Origin: Sphingomonadales bacterium
Lineage (GTDB): Bacteria > Pseudomonadota > Alphaproteobacteria > Sphingomonadales > Sphingomonadaceae
DNA: 9,994 nucleotides
Direction of reading: 5' to 3'
NCBI GenBank assembly: GCA_013298745.1
Contig: JAAFIT010000055.1
Span: 1-9,994, forward strand
The notes under the pieces were generated by a model that made no database searches, had not been told where the DNA came from, and saw nothing but the letters and a program-made list of their open reading frames with translations. This document shows, piece after piece, positions 1-6,543 of this stretch; positions within the stretch are counted from its first letter, which is position 1; each line of letters opens with the position of its first letter. The position numbers and the translations under genes are program-made.

Positions 1-1
1 A

Positions 2-442
2 TTGAAGCCTGGCGGTCGCTATGTCGGCGAATTCGGTGGTCATGCCAATATCGCGGCGATCCGCACCGCGCTGCGGGCTGTTCTGAAGGTGCATGGTTAC
101 CGCGTCGAACCCGAGGAAACCAGTTACTATCCGACAGCAGAAGGTTTTCGCAAGATTCTGGAAACGGCTGGCTTTCTTGTTGAAAGCTGCGCCATCATTC
201 CGCGACAAACGCCCCTGCCGACTGGTATGACTGGTTGGCTCAACACCTTCCGCGGCGGCTTCATCGACAGTGCCGGCGTGCCTCCCGAAGGGCGCGATCA
301 GGTTATTGAAGATGTTTGCGCGCTGTTGCGACCGGTGCTCGCCGATACCGAAGGCAATTGGATTGCCGATTATGTTCGTATCCGTTTTTCCGCCCGTTTG
401 CCCGTTGTTCGCGATAGCGAACGGGCCAGCCTGAAAGAGTAA
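2..442 (+). CDS. SAM-dependent methyltransferase, C-terminal part (5' end outside the window)
   Basis: The window opens inside this gene, so only its last 146 or so codons are present. The visible start, L-K-P-G-G-R-Y-V-G-E-F-G-G-H-A-N, is the typical strand-4/loop segment of class I SAM methyltransferases, where LKPGG follows the substrate-side acidic motif; the SAM-binding GxGxG motif must lie upstream. The rest (SYYPTAEGFRKILETAGF, then TGMTGWLNTFRGGFID) resembles the C-terminal half of trans-aconitate-methyltransferase-like proteins. The TTG at base 2 is the Leu codon of LKPGG and is not a real start. The stop at 440-442 is three bases before gcvPA, so the two are probably cotranscribed. 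The substrate cannot be told from this fragment. The family call is secure; the specific function is unknown. Confidence 0.8.
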   Translation: MKPGGRYVGEFGGHANIAAIRTALRAVLKVHGYRVEPEETSYYPTAEGFRKILETAGFLVESCAIIPRQTPLPTGMTGWLNTFRGGFIDSAGVPPEGRDQVIEDVCALLRPVLADTEGNWIADYVRIRFSARLPVVRDSERASLKE

Positions 443-445
443 GCC

Positions 446-1813
446 ATGCGCTATTTGCCCCTGACCCAACCTGATCGCGAGGCGATGCTTCGCGTTATCG
501 GCGCGCCCGATATCGACGCGCTGTTTATCGATGTGCCCGAAAGCGCCCGGCTGGCCTCACCAATCGCCGGCCTGCCGATGCACGCCCCCGAACAAAGCGT
601 CGAACGCGCGCTTGGCGCCATGGCGGCCAAGAACATGACGGCCGGTACTGTGCCGTTCTTCGTCGGTGGCGGCGCCTACAAGCATCATGTGCCGGCGACG
701 GTCGATCACATCATCCAGCGCGGCGAATTCCTGACCGCCTACACACCCTATCAGCCGGAAATCGCCCAGGGCACGCTGCAGGTGCTCTTCGAGTTCCAGA
801 CTCAAGTGGCGCGCCTGCTCGGCATGGAAGTCGCCAATGCCAGCATGTACGATGGCTCGACGGCGATGACCGAAGGCGTCTTCATGGCGCGGCGCGTGAC
901 GCGGCGTACCAAGGCGATTGTCTCGGGTGGGGTTCACCCGCATTATGTCAATGTTCTAAAAACTTTGACGCAATTTACTGATGATGTGGTTGAAACATCG
1001 ACGCCGAAGTTGACCTCCGGCAAGCCGGGCGATGACCTTGATAAGCTCATCGCAGCCATCGACGCGGAAACCTCGTGCGTCGTCGTCCAGAACCCCAATA
1101 TCTTCGGCCATGTTGCCGATCTGTCGCCGCTGGCCGATGCCTGCCACAAGGCCGGGGCGCTGCTGATCGTCGTCGTGACCGAAGTTGTGTCCTTGGGCGC
1201 GATGAAATCACCCGGTGAAATGGGTGCCGATATTGTCGTTGGAGAGGGCCAGTCGATCGGCAACGGCCTCAACTTCGGCGGGCCCTATCTCGGTCTTTTT
1301 GCCTGCCGCGACAAGCTTGTCCGCCAGATGCCGGGTCGGTTGTGCGGCGAAACTGTCGATGCCGATGGCAAACGCGGTTTCGTGCTGACACTGTCGACGC
1401 GCGAACAGCATATCCGTCGGGAAAAGGCGACGAGCAATATCTGCACCAATTCAGGTCTTTGTGCGCTGGCCTTCAGCGTGCACATGACGTTGCTGGGTGA
1501 GAAGGGCCTGCGCCACCTCGCCAGTCTCAATCACGCTCGCGCGGTGCAACTGGCCGAACGGCTGGCGCGCATTCCCGGGGTCGAACTGGTCACCACCCAG
1601 TTCTTCAACGAATTCACTTTGAAGCTACCGGTCGAAGCCCGGCCGGTAGTGCGCAAGCTCGCCGACAAGGGTGTGCTCGGCGGCATCTCGCTGGGGCGGC
1701 TGTTCCCTGGTGTGGCGGAGCTCGCCAATGGCATGATCGTCGCGGTGACCGAAACCGCGACTGATGCGGATTTTGATGGGTTTGAAGACGCGCTTGATGA
1801 GGTGCTGGCATGA
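446..1813 (+). CDS. gcvPA: Glycine dehydrogenase (aminomethyl-transferring) subunit 1, P-protein alpha chain
   Basis: This 455-residue protein is the N-terminal-half subunit of the split glycine decarboxylase P-protein. With GcvPB it decarboxylates glycine and loads the aminomethyl group on the lipoyl arm of GcvH in the cytoplasm. Recognisable blocks are [14 protein letters not shown] at the N-terminus, [34 protein letters not shown], and the long signature [24 protein letters not shown] followed by RLCGETVD and [17 protein letters not shown]. It is a fold-type I chain without the PLP lysine, as expected for this subunit, and its length is normal for the family. The ATG at 446 has a purine-rich GAAAGAG stretch at 433-439 and starts three bases after the methyltransferase stop. 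Its TGA overlaps the gcvPB start. Codons at about 953-1000 are unusually AT-rich for this gene. Confidence 0.97.
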   Translation: MRYLPLTQPDREAMLRVIGAPDIDALFIDVPESARLASPIAGLPMHAPEQSVERALGAMAAKNMTAGTVPFFVGGGAYKHHVPATVDHIIQRGEFLTAYTPYQPEIAQGTLQVLFEFQTQVARLLGMEVANASMYDGSTAMTEGVFMARRVTRRTKAIVSGGVHPHYVNVLKTLTQFTDDVVETSTPKLTSGKPGDDLDKLIAAIDAETSCVVVQNPNIFGHVADLSPLADACHKAGALLIVVVTEVVSLGAMKSPGEMGADIVVGEGQSIGNGLNFGGPYLGLFACRDKLVRQMPGRLCGETVDADGKRGFVLTLSTREQHIRREKATSNICTNSGLCALAFSVHMTLLGEKGLRHLASLNHARAVQLAERLARIPGVELVTTQFFNEFTLKLPVEARPVVRKLADKGVLGGISLGRLFPGVAELANGMIVAVTETATDADFDGFEDALDEVLA

Positions 1814-3366
1814 TGAACAACCAGGGACGCGTGACCCGTATTGCCGGCACCGGTGCTGCGGCAGAAACCTACACCGGCAACCGGGCGCTTATGCTCGAAG
1901 AGCCGTTGCTGTTCGAACGCGGCGCCGTTGATCGTAGCGGCGTCGATCTTGAACCGGTGCCTGTCGTCCAGGACCGGCTTGGCGGCCTGGCGCGCACCGC
2001 GCCGATCGATCTGCCCGGTCTGTCGGAACCTGAAACGGTGCGGCATTACACCCGCCTATCGCGGCAGAATTACGCCATTGATTTGGGCATTTTCCCGCTC
2101 GGTTCGTGCACGATGAAGCACAACCCGCGGCTGAACGAAAAAATGGCGCGGTTGCCGGGCTTTGCCGACATCCATCCGTTACAGCCGCAACAGACCGTGC
2201 AGGGTGCGCTGGAATTGATCGATACGCTGGCGCATTGGTTGAAGACGCTGACCGGCATGCCCGAAGTGTCGATGAGCCCCAAGGCCGGCGCGCATGGCGA
2301 GTTGTGCGGGATGCTCGCCATCCGTGCAGCGCTGGAAGCGCGCGGCGATGCCCGCAAGGTCGTGCTGGTGCCCGAAAGCGCCCATGGCACGAACCCGGCG
2401 ACGGCGGCGTTCTGCGGCTATGCGGTCGAAAACATCCCTGCCAATGCTCGCGGCCGTGTCGATGTCGATGCCTTGCTGGCGCGATTGGGGCCGGACGTGG
2501 CTGCGGTGATGATCACCAACCCCAACACCTGCGGACTGTTCGAACCCGACATGATCCGCATCTGTGCGGCGGTGCACGCTGCCGGCGGCTTTGTGTATTG
2601 CGATGGCGCCAATTTCAACGCCATCGTCGGCCGGGTGCGGCCGGGTGACCTTGGCATCGATGCCATGCACATCAATCTGCACAAGACCTTCAGCACGCCG
2701 CATGGCGGCGGTGGCCCCGGTTCGGGGCCGGTGGTGTTTTCCGCAGCGCTGGCGCCCTTTGCACCGCTGCCGTTCGTGCAGAAGACGAAAAATGGCCTGC
2801 AACTCGTTGAAGAAGCCGAAGCGCACGAAAGCAAGGCGCACGATCACAGCTTCGGCCGGATGGTTGCCTTCCACGGCCAGATGGGCATGTTCGTTCGCGC
2901 GCTGTCCTATATGATGAGCCATGGTGCCGATGGGCTACGCCAGGTCGCCGAGGATGCCGTACTCAACGCCAATTACATCCTAGCCAGCCTCAAGGACATT
3001 TACACGGCGCCCTTCGCCGCCACCGGGCCGTGCATGCACGAAGCGCTGTTCTCGGATGATTTCCTTGACGGCACAGGCCTGACGACGCTCGATCTCGCCA
3101 AGGCGCTGATCGATGAAGGCTTCCACCCGATGACGATGTATTTCCCGCTCGTCGTCCATGGCGCGATGCTGGTCGAACCGACCGAAACCGAAAGCAAGGC
3201 CAGCCTCGACCAGTTGATCGGTGCGATGCGATCGGTGGCGGAACGCATGCTGGCCGATCCCGATGCCTGGCACTCCAGCCCGCATCTCGCACCGCGACGT
3301 CGGCTCGATGAGACGGCAGCGGCACGCAAGCCGGTGCTCAGCTACAAGGTTCCAGCCGCGGCCTGA
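1810..3366 (+). CDS. gcvPB: Glycine dehydrogenase (aminomethyl-transferring) subunit 2, P-protein beta chain
   Basis: This 518-residue chain is the PLP-carrying subunit of the split P-protein and acts with GcvPA in glycine cleavage, feeding one-carbon units to tetrahydrofolate. The PLP Schiff-base lysine is Lys292 in the motif [18 protein letters not shown]. Other family blocks are [18 protein letters not shown] (GSCTMK at residues 98-103), [35 protein letters not shown] and [12 protein letters not shown]. The length is at the upper end of the family's usual range. The start ATG at 1810 overlaps the gcvPA stop (ATGA), and GAGGTG at 1799-1804 lies five bases upstream, a good ribosome binding site; a second ATG follows at once at 1813. 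The overlap suggests coupled translation giving equal amounts of both subunits. A strong terminator follows about 50 bases after the stop. Confidence 0.97.
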   Translation: MMNNQGRVTRIAGTGAAAETYTGNRALMLEEPLLFERGAVDRSGVDLEPVPVVQDRLGGLARTAPIDLPGLSEPETVRHYTRLSRQNYAIDLGIFPLGSCTMKHNPRLNEKMARLPGFADIHPLQPQQTVQGALELIDTLAHWLKTLTGMPEVSMSPKAGAHGELCGMLAIRAALEARGDARKVVLVPESAHGTNPATAAFCGYAVENIPANARGRVDVDALLARLGPDVAAVMITNPNTCGLFEPDMIRICAAVHAAGGFVYCDGANFNAIVGRVRPGDLGIDAMHINLHKTFSTPHGGGGPGSGPVVFSAALAPFAPLPFVQKTKNGLQLVEEAEAHESKAHDHSFGRMVAFHGQMGMFVRALSYMMSHGADGLRQVAEDAVLNANYILASLKDIYTAPFAATGPCMHEALFSDDFLDGTGLTTLDLAKALIDEGFHPMTMYFPLVVHGAMLVEPTETESKASLDQLIGAMRSVAERMLADPDAWHSSPHLAPRRRLDETAAARKPVLSYKVPAAA

Positions 3367-3415
3367 CGGGTCGTAAGCGGGGCTGTCTGTTCTGCAGCAT
3401 ATTGCTGAAACAAAG

Positions 3416-3452
3416 ACCGCCCGGGCGCTGTGATGGCACCCGGGCGGTTTTT
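3416..3452 (+). terminator. Rho-independent terminator after gcvPB, possibly bidirectional
   Basis: A 10-bp GC-rich stem pairs ACCGCCCGGG (3416-3425) with CCCGGGCGGT (3439-3448). It is extended by two inner pairs after one mismatch and followed by a T run at 3448-3452. It ends the methyltransferase-gcvPA-gcvPB transcript. The converging gene on the minus strand stops at 3470, and the minus strand reads TCTTTG after the stem, so the same hairpin may also terminate that gene, with a weaker T tract. Confidence 0.9.
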
Positions 3453-3469
3453 CATTCGTGCTGCTGTGA

Positions 3470-4255
3470 TCAGGCCACCGCGAGGCGCGCGCGACGGCGC
3501 ATCGATCCTCCGACCAAGCCGAATCCGGCAATCATCAATGCCCAGCTCTGCGGTTCTGGAACGGCCGGCGGGATCACAGTGCCGCTGATCGTCTTCCACT
3601 GACCGACTGTGTGGTTGTCGGACTCATAGCCGCCGCCACCGGATTGCGAAAACACCACTCGGTCGAACGTCGTGCCGGCCTTGGCGTAGAAGTTCAGAAA
3701 CGCATAGGGTTCGCCGCTGTTCTGGTTCTTGTAAGGATCATTGGGGTTGCCATAATATTTGTTTTTGTCCGGCAAGCTGTTGATGAACGTCCTGGCGTTT
3801 TCGGCGCTGAAGGTGAACAGCTTGGTTCCGCCCTGGTAGAAGCTGACGTTGTTGTTGCCATCGAGCGCCGACAGCCAGAAACCGAAATACGTGACCCCGC
3901 CCGGCAATGTCGTCGACAGGTCGAGCGAATAGTCGCCCTGGTCCTGAAACGTTACGGCATACTGGCCGGCGCCGGTGGCGGCACCATATTGGTCATCTTC
4001 ATTAATCTGGACGTTGGTGTAGCTGCCCGAAAACACGCCACCCGTGCCGAAGTCCGAAATGAAGTTCTTGCCTGTACCCAGCTCCCGCGTTTCGAAGGTT
4101 TCAATGCCAAAGGAGTTGAAGCCTGAGGTCGAGTTCTGGATGCCCGGCAGTTCCGATTCGAGGCTGACCGTGATTGGCAGCGCAGCGTTTGCGGCGACGG
4201 GGGAGAAAGCTGCAACGGTCAGCAGCAGGCGCAGAGCATGCATCGAGAAAGCCAT
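3470..4255 (-). CDS. Npun_F0296-type exosortase-dependent surface protein (PEPxxWA-CTERM)
   Basis: This 261-residue secreted protein has a Sec signal peptide (hydrophobic HALRLLLTVAAFSPVAANA, likely cut after Ala24). Its C-terminal sorting signal is V-P-E-P-Q-S-W-A at 232-239, followed by the short hydrophobic stretch LMIAGFGLVGG and the basic cluster RRRAR. That tripartite tail is the PEP-CTERM signal recognised by exosortase, in the PEPxxWA variant common in sphingomonads. The mature part has no cysteine and is rich in Gly, Asn, Ser and aromatics. YFGFWLSALDGNNNVSFYQGG, NSGEPYAFLNFYAKAGTTFDRVVF and GGGYESDNHTV resemble the Npun_F0296 family, recalled from memory. Its role is unknown beyond a likely cell-surface or matrix protein. 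The start is uncertain: ATG 4255 has no well-spaced binding site, whereas ATG 4243 (Met5) has AGGA 11 bases upstream. No exosortase gene is in the window. Confidence 0.88.
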   Translation of the reverse strand: MAFSMHALRLLLTVAAFSPVAANAALPITVSLESELPGIQNSTSGFNSFGIETFETRELGTGKNFISDFGTGGVFSGSYTNVQINEDDQYGAATGAGQYAVTFQDQGDYSLDLSTTLPGGVTYFGFWLSALDGNNNVSFYQGGTKLFTFSAENARTFINSLPDKNKYYGNPNDPYKNQNSGEPYAFLNFYAKAGTTFDRVVFSQSGGGGYESDNHTVGQWKTISGTVIPPAVPEPQSWALMIAGFGLVGGSMRRRARLAVA

Positions 4256-4275
4256 CCTGAAAGCGTGATTGCCAT

Positions 4276-4304
4276 GGGGACAATTCCCCGACCACCGACG
4301 TGGT
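4276..4304 (-). repeat. Two adjacent small inverted repeats in the leader of the PEP-CTERM gene
   Basis: GGGGA-CAAT-TCCCC (4276-4289) and ACCAC-CGAC-GTGGT (4291-4304) are two perfect 5-bp inverted repeats, each with a 4-base centre, separated by a single base. They end 20 bases before the annotated start of the minus-strand surface-protein gene. In RNA they would form two side-by-side short hairpins in the 5' leader; as DNA they could be an operator. Neither is followed by a T run, so they are not terminators. Confidence 0.4.
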
Positions 4305-4426
4305 ATTTCGCTGCTAAAGGATTAAAATCTGCACATCAAGTGACAGTTTATGGCATTAACCATTTTTCTGAATGACGAGGGGATCAACGCGTTTCGTCGG
4401 CATTTACATCACCTCGGCCTCACAGT

Positions 4427-5095
4427 TCAGGGTAGTGCCTCGAGTTCCTTCAGCACCGTCGGCAGCATCTTGTTGACGATGATCGTCACGCCCTTGGCCG
4501 TCGGGTGGAGTCCATCGGCAAGTTGCAGCCCTGGCACGGCGGCGACGCCATCCATGAAGAAGGGATAGAGCGTTACCTTGTTGGCCTTTGCGAGCGCCGG
4601 ATAAAGCGCGTTGAAGTCCTTGACATAAGCCGCACCAAGATTGGGCTGTGCCAACATGCCGGCGAGGAGAACGCGGATGCCGCGCTTCTGGAAGTCCTTG
4701 ATCATGGCATCGAGATTGGCCTTCGCCGCTGCCGGCGGCTGACCGCGCAACATGTCGTTCGCACCAAGTTCGAGGATGACGAGATCGGGCTTGGTCTTGA
4801 GCCCGGCCAGGCCCCACGCGATCCGCACCTTGCCTTGCGCTGTCGTATCGCCCGAAACACCGGCATTGATCACAGAGACGTTGCGGCCCTTGGCGCGCAG
4901 TGCCTTTTCCAGTTGCGGTGCAAAACCTTCGCCGGGGCGCAACTGGTAACCCGCGGTCAGGCTGTCACCAAAGGCCAGAATGGTCCGCGGTGGCGCTGCC
5001 GCCAGCGCCGCCTGCGACAGCAACAGCAGCGCCAGTGCCGTGGCCAACTGGTAAAGCCAAAAATTCATGCCATATCGGCGGTTCAGAAACGTCAT
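4427..5095 (-). CDS. tesA: Secreted TesA-like SGNH hydrolase (arylesterase / lysophospholipase / thioesterase I family)
   Basis: An esterase of the GDSL/SGNH superfamily acting outside the cytoplasmic membrane. All four SGNH blocks are present, numbered from the 5095 start: GDSLTAG with nucleophile Ser45, SGDTT with oxyanion Gly82, GANDMLRG with Asn113, and DGLHPTAKG with the Asp194/His197 pair. They are intact and spaced as in E. coli TesA. A Sec signal peptide precedes them (LATALALLLLSQAALA, cut before AAPPR). The start is ambiguous. ATG 5095 gives 222 residues and a basic n-region (NRRYG) before the hydrophobic core, so it is preferred; ATG 5068 gives 213 residues with no positive charge; ATG 5119 would overlap the divergent ATPase start codon. 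None has a strong ribosome binding site. It is divergent from the YbbA/YbbP-like genes, as in E. coli, which supports a TesA-type assignment. The true substrate is not visible. Confidence 0.92.
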   Translation of the reverse strand: MTFLNRRYGMNFWLYQLATALALLLLSQAALAAAPPRTILAFGDSLTAGYQLRPGEGFAPQLEKALRAKGRNVSVINAGVSGDTTAQGKVRIAWGLAGLKTKPDLVILELGANDMLRGQPPAAAKANLDAMIKDFQKRGIRVLLAGMLAQPNLGAAYVKDFNALYPALAKANKVTLYPFFMDGVAAVPGLQLADGLHPTAKGVTIIVNKMLPTVLKELEALP

Positions 5096-5117
5096 TCGAC
5101 TCGCATCCAGGATCTTC

Positions 5118-5828
5118 ATGGCCGCCAATATCGTTATCGATGCCCGCGATGTCACCCTGCGCTTTGGCGGCGGCAGTGCCGCAGTCGATGTGCTGCGCGG
5201 TGTCAGCCTGTCGGTGACGGCCGGCGAACGCCTTGCCATCCTCGGGCCATCGGGTTCGGGCAAGTCATCGCTGATGGCGGTTCTCGCCGGCCTCGAAAAG
5301 GCCAGCTCGGGCAAGGTGATGGTTGCAGGTGCGGATTTTTCGGCGCTCGATGAAGATGGCCTGGCCCGCGCCCGGCGCGGTCGCATCGGCATTGTGTTGC
5401 AAGCCTTTCACCTCATCCCGACGATGACGGCGATCGAAAATGTCGCGGTCCCGCTCGAACTCGCCGGAATTCCCGATCCGGAAGGCAAGGCGCGCGCCGA
5501 ACTGCAGTCCGTTGGTCTCGGCCACCGGCTTGATCATTATCCGACCCAGCTTTCGGGCGGCGAGCAGCAGCGTGTCGGCCTCGCTCGCGCCATCGCCGCG
5601 CGCCCGGCACTGATCTTCGCCGACGAACCGACCGGCAACCTCGACGAAGCGACCGGCGAGGCGGTGGTTGAATTGCTGTTCGATCGGCTCGCCGAAACTG
5701 GTGCGACGCTGATTCTCATCACGCATGACGCAGGCCTGGCGGAAAAATGCGACCGTGTGATCGAAATGAAGGACGGCCATATCATTCGGGATGTTACGCG
5801 AACGGCGCTGACAGCCGTCGCCGAATAG
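5118..5828 (+). CDS. ybbA: ABC transporter ATP-binding protein, YbbA/LolD type
   Basis: This 236-residue ATPase drives an MacB/LolCDE-type (mechanotransmission) ABC complex from the cytoplasmic face. All nucleotide-binding motifs are intact: Walker A GPSGSGKS at 43-50, Q-loop Gln95 (VLQAFHLIPTMTAIENV), signature LSGGEQ at 145-150, Walker B ALIFADEP with catalytic Glu170, D-loop GNLDEATGE, and switch His203 in THD. ATG 5118 is chosen because AGGA lies five bases upstream (CCAGGATCTTC) and family proteins begin near here; the open frame extends 17 codons further upstream to 5067 without a comparable site. The permease partner is the FtsX-like protein two genes downstream, and the divergent tesA-like gene completes the E. 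coli-like tesA/ybbAP neighbourhood. LolD is the main alternative, but the context favours YbbA. Confidence 0.93.
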   Translation: MAANIVIDARDVTLRFGGGSAAVDVLRGVSLSVTAGERLAILGPSGSGKSSLMAVLAGLEKASSGKVMVAGADFSALDEDGLARARRGRIGIVLQAFHLIPTMTAIENVAVPLELAGIPDPEGKARAELQSVGLGHRLDHYPTQLSGGEQQRVGLARAIAARPALIFADEPTGNLDEATGEAVVELLFDRLAETGATLILITHDAGLAEKCDRVIEMKDGHIIRDVTRTALTAVAE

Positions 5829-5838
5829 GGAGAGAGCA

Positions 5839-6543
5839 ATGACGGCATTCATCTACACCGATGGCGATACGATCTGTGAAGGCTATGTGGCAATGCCAGC
5901 CGGCGCCGGGCCGCACCCGGCGGTGCTGATCGCGCACAATTGGGCCGGGCAGACCGCCGCCGATAATGGTGTTGCCGATCGGCTCGCGGCGCTTGGCTAT
6001 ATCGGCATTGCCATCGACGTTTATGGCCAGGGCGTGCGCGGCGAGCCGATGGGAGACAATAGCGGCCTGATGGGACCATGGATGGCCGATCGCGCCGGCT
6101 TGCAGCGGCGTTTGCTGGCAGCGGTAGCTGCTGCTGCTGCGCATCCGGCGATCGATTCCGGCCGCATGGCCATTATCGGCTATTGCTTCGGCGGGCTCTG
6201 TGCGCTCGATGTGGCGCGCTCGGCAACGCCTCACATCAAGGCGGCGGTCAGCTTCCATGGGGTCTATGCGCCAACCGGCCTTGCCGCGCAGCCGATTAGC
6301 GCCAAGGTGCTGGTGCTGCATGGCTGGGACGATCCGATGACGCCGCCCGATGCCACTGTGGCGCTGGCCAAGGAGCTTTCGGCGGCCGGTGCCGATTGGC
6401 AGATCCACGCCTATGGCGGCACCATGCACGCATTTACCGCACCTGGTGCCAACAATCCGGCCGGCGGTGTTCAATATAATGCCACGGCCGATCGCCGTTC
6501 CTGGCAGGCAATGACCAACTTCCTCACCGAAGTCTTCGCTTGA
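5839..6543 (+). CDS. Dienelactone hydrolase family protein (cytoplasmic alpha/beta hydrolase)
   Basis: This 234-residue alpha/beta hydrolase has the dienelactone-hydrolase layout. The nucleophile elbow G-Y-C-F-G-G carries Cys116, LHGWDDPMTP carries the acid (Asp165, or Asp164), and GGTMHAF carries His197. An N-terminal AHNWAGQ strand-loop probably supplies the oxyanion hole. There is no signal peptide, so it should be cytoplasmic. No chlorocatechol or other aromatic degradation gene is nearby, so the classical dienelactone reaction is not implied; relatives include carboxylesterases of unknown substrate. ATG 5839 has GGGAGAGA just upstream, 10 bases after the ATPase stop. Its TGA at 6541-6543 overlaps the TTG start of the permease by three bases, which places it inside the ABC operon and suggests a role linked to that complex. 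The family call is firm; the function is unknown. Confidence 0.93.
   Translation: MTAFIYTDGDTICEGYVAMPAGAGPHPAVLIAHNWAGQTAADNGVADRLAALGYIGIAIDVYGQGVRGEPMGDNSGLMGPWMADRAGLQRRLLAAVAAAAAHPAIDSGRMAIIGYCFGGLCALDVARSATPHIKAAVSFHGVYAPTGLAAQPISAKVLVLHGWDDPMTPPDATVALAKELSAAGADWQIHAYGGTMHAFTAPGANNPAGGVQYNATADRRSWQAMTNFLTEVFA

Noticed and set aside
1..445. Glycine riboswitch or gcv operon promoter upstream of gcvPA
   Set aside because: The bases before gcvPA are coding sequence of the methyltransferase, with only a 3-base gap; any riboswitch would have to lie further upstream.
2179..2922. A 247-codon open frame on the minus strand inside gcvPB
   Set aside because: It lies wholly antisense to a well-supported gene, with biased His/Arg/Gln/Gly composition, no motif and no ribosome binding site.
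4256..4426. Possible small RNA or terminator in the 171-base minus-strand spacer
   Set aside because: Apart from the two short inverted repeats and a TTAACCAT motif, I found no stem followed by a T run and no gene-like structure. A TTGATG/TAGCAG promoter-like pair on the minus strand is too weak to call.
4350..4568. A 72-codon plus-strand ORF in the spacer after the tesA-like gene
   Set aside because: It starts in the AT-rich spacer without a ribosome binding site and continues antisense to the tesA-like gene; the composition is Ser/Thr/Pro-rich with no domain.
5067..5117. N-terminal extension of ybbA from ATG 5067
   Set aside because: ATG 5118 has AGGA at ideal spacing and matches the usual start of the family, while the extension is basic and overlaps the divergent gene's signal-peptide region.
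4505..5353. A 282-codon plus-strand open frame over the tesA-like gene and the start of ybbA
   Set aside because: It is antisense to a gene with all four SGNH blocks and then out of frame with ybbA; its composition is that of a shadow frame.
5096..5392. N-terminal extension of the tesA-like frame up to 5392
   Set aside because: The extra residues are Arg/Ser/Pro-rich, antisense to ybbA, and would bury the signal peptide. The signal peptide fixes the start near 5068-5095.
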